Source of the DNA: Halichondria panicea
Lineage: Eukaryota > Porifera > Demospongiae > Suberitida > Halichondriidae
Length of the DNA stretch: 64,000 nucleotides
Direction: 5' to 3'
Assembly: GCF_963675165.1 (NCBI RefSeq)
Contig: NC_087382.1
Location: 7,240,315 to 7,304,314 of the forward strand
Below are positions 59,801 to 64,000 of the stretch, in pieces. The notes below the pieces were generated by a model. The model made no database searches. It saw only the letters and a list, made by a program, of their open reading frames with translations, and was not told the DNA's origin. A program made the translations under genes and the position numbers. The stretch's first letter is position 1. Every line of letters starts with the position of its first letter.

Positions 59801-62800
59801 AGAAGTGAGTGGGAGGCTGAAGCAACTAGTTAGAAAGTTTTTACTTTATTACTAAGCTATCTTATACACTTTATCACTTACCTTTAGTAATTCCTGTAAG
59901 GTCTCTTTGTGCGATTTAAGTAACTGAAAGGCTAACTAAAACTCTTCATGGCTAGGTGCCCAGACTTTTGTAGATCTAATATACCGTATAGCGGGTAATT
60001 TTCGGGGGACAAAATAATCGTGGTTCAGCAATATTGAGACATTTCGTGGATGATATTTTCGTGGTTGGAGCTTGGATTGTAGGTAAAGGTAGGCAAGGTC
60101 GCTTCATTCGTGGATAAAATATTTGTGGTCAGACCTCCAACCACGAAAACCACGAATATTTTGCCCCACGAAAATTACCAGCTATACGGATACCGTATAT
60201 GCGTCGTACATTATACATTAGCTAGCTGCACTTTGCACTCTGCCTTGACTGAGTTGTGAGAGGATTTCCAATAAATCCCATGTGGTAGTATAGTTACTCC
60301 TCGAGGAAACCCTGAACATGCATGCACAGTCAGACTGAGACTATAATTATTAAGTTAGTATGCTTACACTCTAACATGCATGAGGAAGAGAGGACCACCA
60401 ATTACTTTTCTACAGAGTTAGATCATCTGGTGAGTAGATCTAGTCACTCAATAATAGGAAAAATAATGTCACTGAAATTCAACAGGTGGTGTTGATGATC
60501 GTTTGCTCAACTCTATCCCAGAAGAATGAAGCTCCCTAATATTTTTGTGGAGTAAGACTACGGACTGTGTCTGAAAATTGTAATTTTTGTATAAAAAGGG
60601 GTGTGATCACAGAAAAGGGGGTGTGGCATCCAAAAATCGGCGCGCACATGCGCGCGATAGCTCTTAATGAACCCCCCCATTTTATACTTTCTATAGATCC
60701 GCCACTGTGTGTGTGGGCCTATAATTGCATATGGTTTATATTTACAAATAGGTCATTATGCATGCTGGTATAATGCATGGGCTGCTTAATGAGAACAATA
60801 TAGGAATGCAGGCTTTGGAAATACATGACAGGCCGGACTCGGTATAATTATACAGGACTGGTACTTCTCATACACTGTAAAAAATGAAGTGCGCTGAGCA
60901 CATTTCATTTTTACGAATTGGTATAATAGCCTCGCACTTCTTTTGAGAGTGTGGGCCTGGTAACGACTGCTTGCATGTGCTGCGCTAATCTCACCCAGTA
61001 TCTGGATAACAACTGTTTGCATGTGCTGCGCTAATCTCACCCAGTATCTGGATAACAACGTATGTTCAGTAAAACAATATTAATGACCGTCATAACTAAT
61101 GGAAGTGGATTATAGAAAGTATAATTATATCACGAGACAGAAAGTTTGATATAGAGTTTCTATAGTAGGCCCTGATAAATTATTATGCTCTGAGATGTCA
61201 AATGTTCATTTTTGGTAAAGATCATCACATTAAGTTTTTCATAACGATGTTCTCATGGAAAAAATGGCTAAAAAGGCATGTAAATTAAGTCAGCAAGATA
61301 ACACTGAGAACCATGTGATATAATTATTAATTATGTCGTGTGTCAGTTGTGTGCTGTGTTTATGTTTACGTCTTAATTTTGTCTATAATTATTATGTCAG
61401 ATTTTTATGAGGCAAGAATAGAATAATGGGTGAAAAAAAAGTATAATTTATCAAGGCCTACACTGTAAAAAATGATGTGTGGTTTTGATGCAGAGTGCGT
61501 GGCTATTGTGGCAAACATTCGTTTTATCTTGCGTTTTTCCTGATAGTTGCCACAATCAAAACAACACACCATTTTTTACAGTGTATCTGATAGCATTCTG
61601 AACTATTTGTGAGTGTCTACATATATAATTCAGTATTAATTTTAATTATATATAGACAGAAAATAGAAAATATGAATAGTGTATAAGTCAGTGCACTTGT
61701 GTATAATAAGTCAGAGAATTTTGACACAAACGGCACCCCATATACACCAAGGCCTATACCTGTGTGTTATTGTTGAAGGTTCCGTTTAATCTGGGAGCAG
61801 TTACAAACTGGTAGAGGGATGGAAGAACAATCGAGTAAGACACAGAGCGGGGAATTTGTAGACCCATGATAACCAGCACGTTTAGCCATGTTTGTATTTT
61901 GTCTGTCGCTTCAACGCCACACTTAGTGGTGGCCACTCGGAGGTTTCTCCTCTTGGCTGCAGACTGCATAATTATTAAGAAAGTAATCTAGTGATATGAA
62001 GAGCAAAGAAATTATAATAATATTATGAAGGAAATCACAATGACTTGCCATATTAATTAATGAATCCTTTCTTTGGTCTTAATCTATAACTAAATCTAGA
62101 TCTGTAAATTAAACTGTATCTGTAACTAGATATCTTAGATATAATTTATTATGTAGATCTCGGACTCCTATAGATCGATCATAGCAGAGATAAAGTCTAT
62201 TACTCTATCTCTGATCATAGATACACAAAAGAAAGGGATAGGCAACGCCCAGCACTTCCGTTGGATGAGGCGAGCTGCTAAAAAGGGGCGGTGCACTCAA
62301 AATGTCAGTAAATTTATAGGCATTACGAAACCATAGAAATGCCAATTTTTTTCAAAACATAAAAAAATAGTGAATCTGAATCTACACACCAAGGAGAGCA
62401 CAAATGCGTTGTTCCTGAACTCCTTGTTCCTGAACTCCTAACTCTTCTTCTTACTGACGATCTTTACAAAATGCAGGTAAAGGTAACATCTAAATTGGTT
62501 TGGAAAGTCTCTCCATGTAGCCGCGGTTAGTAGAATTAACACCGCGGATTGCCTAACGTCCGCCGCGGCCCTTAGAATTTACGCCGCAGCTGTTAGAACA
62601 AAGCCGCGGATTGTTCGAAGTCACTTTAATGTGGCCGCGGTGAGTGAAAAAACAACAACTTTATTGTGGCCGCGGTCAGTGGATTTAACGCCGCAGCGCG
62701 CGCTTTATATAGAAATTAATTCAAACTACTGAGCTAGCTGCAGACACAAGCAGTAAGCTAGCTAGCTAGCTATCCTATATGGCCTATGGTAAGTGAGATG

Positions 62801-63876
62801 ATTATATGTAAACTAGACAAATAAATTTATTATAATTATGCATGTGCTGTAGCTGCTCTAGTTAGATAGTGCTGTTGCAGCTGATATATAACGTCCTTTT
62901 GTTGTCTTCCACTGCACTGTACAGGTGTATGCCCACACGGTGATGTGGCAGGGGCGTAGGGAGGGGGAGGGCTTTGGGGGCTGGAGCCCCCCCTTTCTCT
63001 GCAAAAACTACACTAAGAGCCCCACCTTCTCTGATGAGTCTTCAGCCTGGGAATTACTGGTATAGATTAGTGGCAGACAAACAGCATGTCCAAGAGCTAG
63101 CTATACTATACTAGTAACTTTGATTCTTTAGTGCAACAGAACTAAGCTAGCTAGCTACGGCTAGCTAGCTAGCTAGCTTTATTAATTGAAGCAAGGTGTG
63201 GCTATTTCTTGCACATGCGCAATGAGTCATTAATTAGGGGGTGTGGCTCCTGGTCACCGGAATTTTCGGCGCTCCGCGCCAAGTAGTTTCTGGCGCGAAC
63301 AGCTCAGCCCCCCCCCTTCCTCAAATTCCTGCCTACGCCCCTGTGTGGGACTGCTTTGCAGCTACCAATAGCTAGCGCTAAAGTGCAGAACTAACTACTA
63401 AGTAGAGTAGCAACACTCTATGGACAAGTTTTGCTACGAACTATTCTGAAAGGCTGCAATATAGCACAAAACTAGAGGCATTCTTTTGCAAATCCACAAA
63501 TTGAAATCGAAACCTATATAAAAGCTTTTACTTGCACTTATAATCGAGTGATAATCCAGTATATGATTTGTTGTTTGTGTCTGGCATTATCTTACCTCTG
63601 TTTTGCGCAGACTTGGTTTGGGTGTGTCCTGTAGGCTTTGTGTTGGAGTTTGTAAAGCAGGCTCCTGTTGCCCCTAAGCAATAGAGTGTGTGAATCATCA
63701 AATTTGCTGTATATAATCATGCTGACAGTACAGAACATTTTGATACACTTAATCAATGTGTATAGAGGTTCAGATCGTTTACTCGTACTAAACCCCACTT
63801 AGTGTTGTGACATTATTTTTACCTTCTCCAGATCAGTGGCGTCTTTTTGAGAGAAGCCGTCGTTAATTTCCTTCTC
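53820..63876 (-). CDS. MFS transporter resembling MFSD8/CLN7 (5' end outside window)
   Basis: A major facilitator superfamily membrane transporter. The exons in order are 63823-63876, 63596-63673, 61760-61963, 58665-59088, 56329-56558, 55397-55560, 54506-54938, 54142-54205 and 53820-54028 (stop 53820-53822). All intron phases close (0, 0, 0, 1, 0, 2, 0, 1), giving over 610 residues; the start codon is to the right of the window. Visible features are a hydrophilic N-terminus, then TM1 (WLNVLVIMGLQIPRSVSYSI, VLPSLYQF), TM4 with the family's WMILVARFLLGIFDGASP, and a Cys-rich luminal loop (GRDPCYEKF to QYCPPFC) between TM9 and TM10. The late TM11 motif TANSVARTVTPLW resembles MFSD8's SGARILGP. 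TM5 is the least clear. MFSD8 is a lysosomal membrane protein; localisation and substrate here are unknown. The introns are large and full of transposons. Confidence 0.82.
54248..54458. repeat. Tandem duplication of about 108 bases in an MFS intron
   Basis: Two direct copies of a unit running from GTCTATAAGAACAATTTTAG through GCCTTGTTCCCGGCCTG to ATTATTACAGAAAA differ by few bases. Each unit contains a GGCCGGGAACAAGGC-like segment related to the CCCAGGCCGA terminus. Confidence 0.75.
56633..58452 (-). repeat. Three tandem copies of a dispersed repeat, with (CAAA)n spacers
   Basis: Units start at about 56633, 57333 and 57905, each with ACTAGAGCACTAAAGTGCAA then CCCTCGGCTGGTGACATGAT. Each ends ...CATCCAGGTGAGTAGATATAC before an (AAAC)n run. 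On the minus strand the unit ends TTGCACTTTAGTGCTCTAGT: a small GCACT/AGTGC hairpin just before CTAG, as seen at Helitron-like 3' ends, though shorter. The shorter copy at 22233 shares the layout. Non-coding. Confidence 0.65.
58470..58622 (+). repeat. Three GC-rich repeats of about 50 bases
   Basis: CCCGTGGCCGCCCACGCGCC followed by TCGGG and CAAACA-type spacers occurs three times (about 58480, 58535, 58590). It is strikingly GC-rich in an AT-rich intron. It resembles the TTAACCCGAGGC start of the dispersed repeat at 22233 and the adjacent triple repeat, so it may be that element's amplified 5' end. Confidence 0.7.
59168..59347. mobile_element. MITE with CAGTGGAACC ends and TA target site
   Basis: ACAGTGGAACCTCTGTTAAC and its inverse (GAGGGGTTCCACTGT) bound 180 bases. 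Internal AAAGGCC motifs recur. It has the same terminus as 41120-42652. Non-coding, in an MFS intron. Confidence 0.75.
59355..59505. repeat. Foldback with TGGCTA-AGTGCAATA arms
   Basis: The left arm TGGCTAAGAGTGCAATATAT and GGGATTAATAGCACGAGTAA faces its inverse, which ends CACGAGTATAGCCA. The centre is AT-rich. No duplication could be fixed. Confidence 0.6.
59747..60707. mobile_element. hAT-like element with CAGTGGCGGATC ends, 5-bp target duplication
   Basis: The left end CAGTGGCGGATCCAGAGG and the right end GATCCGCCACTG are inverse. TGTGT flanks at 59742-59746 and 60708-60712, though the locus is TG-rich. AACCCCCC stretches occur near both ends. It contains a nested MITE at 59982-60192 and no convincing coding frame. 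Confidence 0.72.
59982..60192. mobile_element. MITE, CCGTATAGCGGG family, nested in the hAT-like element
   Basis: TACCGTATAGCGGGTAATTT and its near-inverse (ATTACCAGCTATACGGATA) bound 211 bases. CCACGAAA and TTTCGTGG motifs recur inside. It is related to 34148-34366. Confidence 0.72.
60963..61060. repeat. Tandem duplication of about 49 bases
   Basis: TTGCATGTGCTGCGCTAATC followed by TCACCCAGTATCTGGATAACAAC occurs twice in direct succession, near-identical. Confidence 0.75.
61459..61585. mobile_element. Small MITE, CACTGTAAAAAATG ends, TA target site
   Basis: TACACTGTAAAAAATGATGT and its inverse bound 127 bases. A half-site of the same terminus occurs near 60873. Non-coding, in an MFS intron. 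Confidence 0.72.
62216..62262 (+). repeat. Terminus-like sequence of the 7-bp-duplication family
   Basis: CATAGATACACAAAAGAAAG followed by GGATAGGCAAC closely matches the left end of the element at 16703. I could not find the other end, so it is either a solo terminus or a diverged copy. Confidence 0.5.
62515..62705. other. CpG-rich block with repeated GCCGCGG motifs
   Basis: The CCGCGG hexamer occurs six or more times in about 190 bases, in an AT-rich intron. The copies alternate with short A/T-rich words such as TTAGAA and ATTTAACG, at no exact period. It may be a remnant of a GC-rich mobile element or an internal regulatory block. The function is unknown. Confidence 0.5.
62949..63343. mobile_element. 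hAT-like element, second copy of the 41627 family, 5-bp target duplication
   Basis: It begins CAGGGGCGTAGGGAGG and ends CCTGCCTACGCCCCTG, 395 bases. TGTGG flanks exactly at 62944-62948 and 63344-63348. Large parts match 41627-42215, which has extra central sequence including the transposase fragment. It is non-coding and sits in the second MFS intron. Confidence 0.85.
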
Positions 63877-64000
63877 CTAACAATAGAGTGAGTGTGCATG
63901 TTAGTCAAAGTAATGGTTGCATATGATTGAAAGGATTACTACTTAAAGTTTAGGTTCCGTTTACGTAGTACGTACGCTAAAAGTATATGTACGCTTAAGA

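Noticed and set aside
1-64000. Retroelements, Polintons or other virus-derived copies
   Set aside because: I saw no reverse transcriptase, integrase, protease, capsid or envelope-like frame and no LTR pair; the mobile DNA I could define is all TIR, foldback or possibly Helitron-like.
1-64000. tRNA and rRNA genes
   Set aside because: No cloverleaf with conserved A and B box words or rRNA segment was recognised by eye; a covariance-model scan was not possible.

Overview
The window is eukaryotic and almost certainly from an early-branching animal, most likely a sponge. It is AT-rich. Its genes are intron-rich with mostly short GT-AG introns, and miniature inverted-repeat transposons are dense. 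The organism is inferred from gene content and style (a very large FN3 receptor, GIMAP-like GTPases, an animal-type STAG cohesin subunit, an ISL2EU transposon), not from any diagnostic marker. I found no retroelement or viral remnant, no rRNA, no tRNA and no CRISPR array.

Layout, left to right. (1) 29-526, minus: the first exon of deoxyhypusine hydroxylase (DOHH), which runs off the left edge. (2) 819-4545: a whole-looking two-gene ISL2EU-type DNA transposon with matching 16-bp ends. Its SWIM/YqaJ-nuclease/PHD gene (+) and THAP/DDE transposase gene (-) converge. (3) 4809-21638, minus: one giant receptor-like gene with a signal peptide, a Cys-rich ectodomain, two EGF modules, about 30 FN3 domains, one transmembrane helix and a short tail. 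(4) 21.6-26.3 kb: no genes, but a long-TIR MULE-like element and a striking 1.17-kb foldback element with minisatellite arms and a 6-bp target duplication. (5) 26.3-37.1 kb, plus: four tandem AIG1/GIMAP-like GTPase genes, each ending in a glycine-rich hydrophobic tail. Three are open; the fourth is broken by a transposon insertion and a tail frameshift. (6) 37.1-43.2 kb: repeats only, including a readable nest of hAT in hAT in a TIR element in a degenerate tandem array. (7) 43250-53362, plus: a complete 21-exon STAG/SA cohesin gene whose splice phases close to one 1174-codon frame. (8) 53820-63876, minus: an MFS transporter resembling MFSD8/CLN7, nine exons in the window, with its 5' end off the right edge.

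The conserved single-copy genes (DOHH, STAG, MFS) do not form a pathway. The lineage-specific parts are the FN3 receptor, which may act in adhesion or recognition, and the GTPase cluster, whose fold and tail suggest membrane-associated, possibly immune-type, GTPases. Both grew by local duplication: the receptor by phase 1-1 exon duplication, the GTPases by segmental duplication. Transposons lie between and inside these genes, and many retain exact target-site duplications. These duplications define at least three insertion classes: TA, 5-bp hAT-like, and an unassigned 7-bp class.
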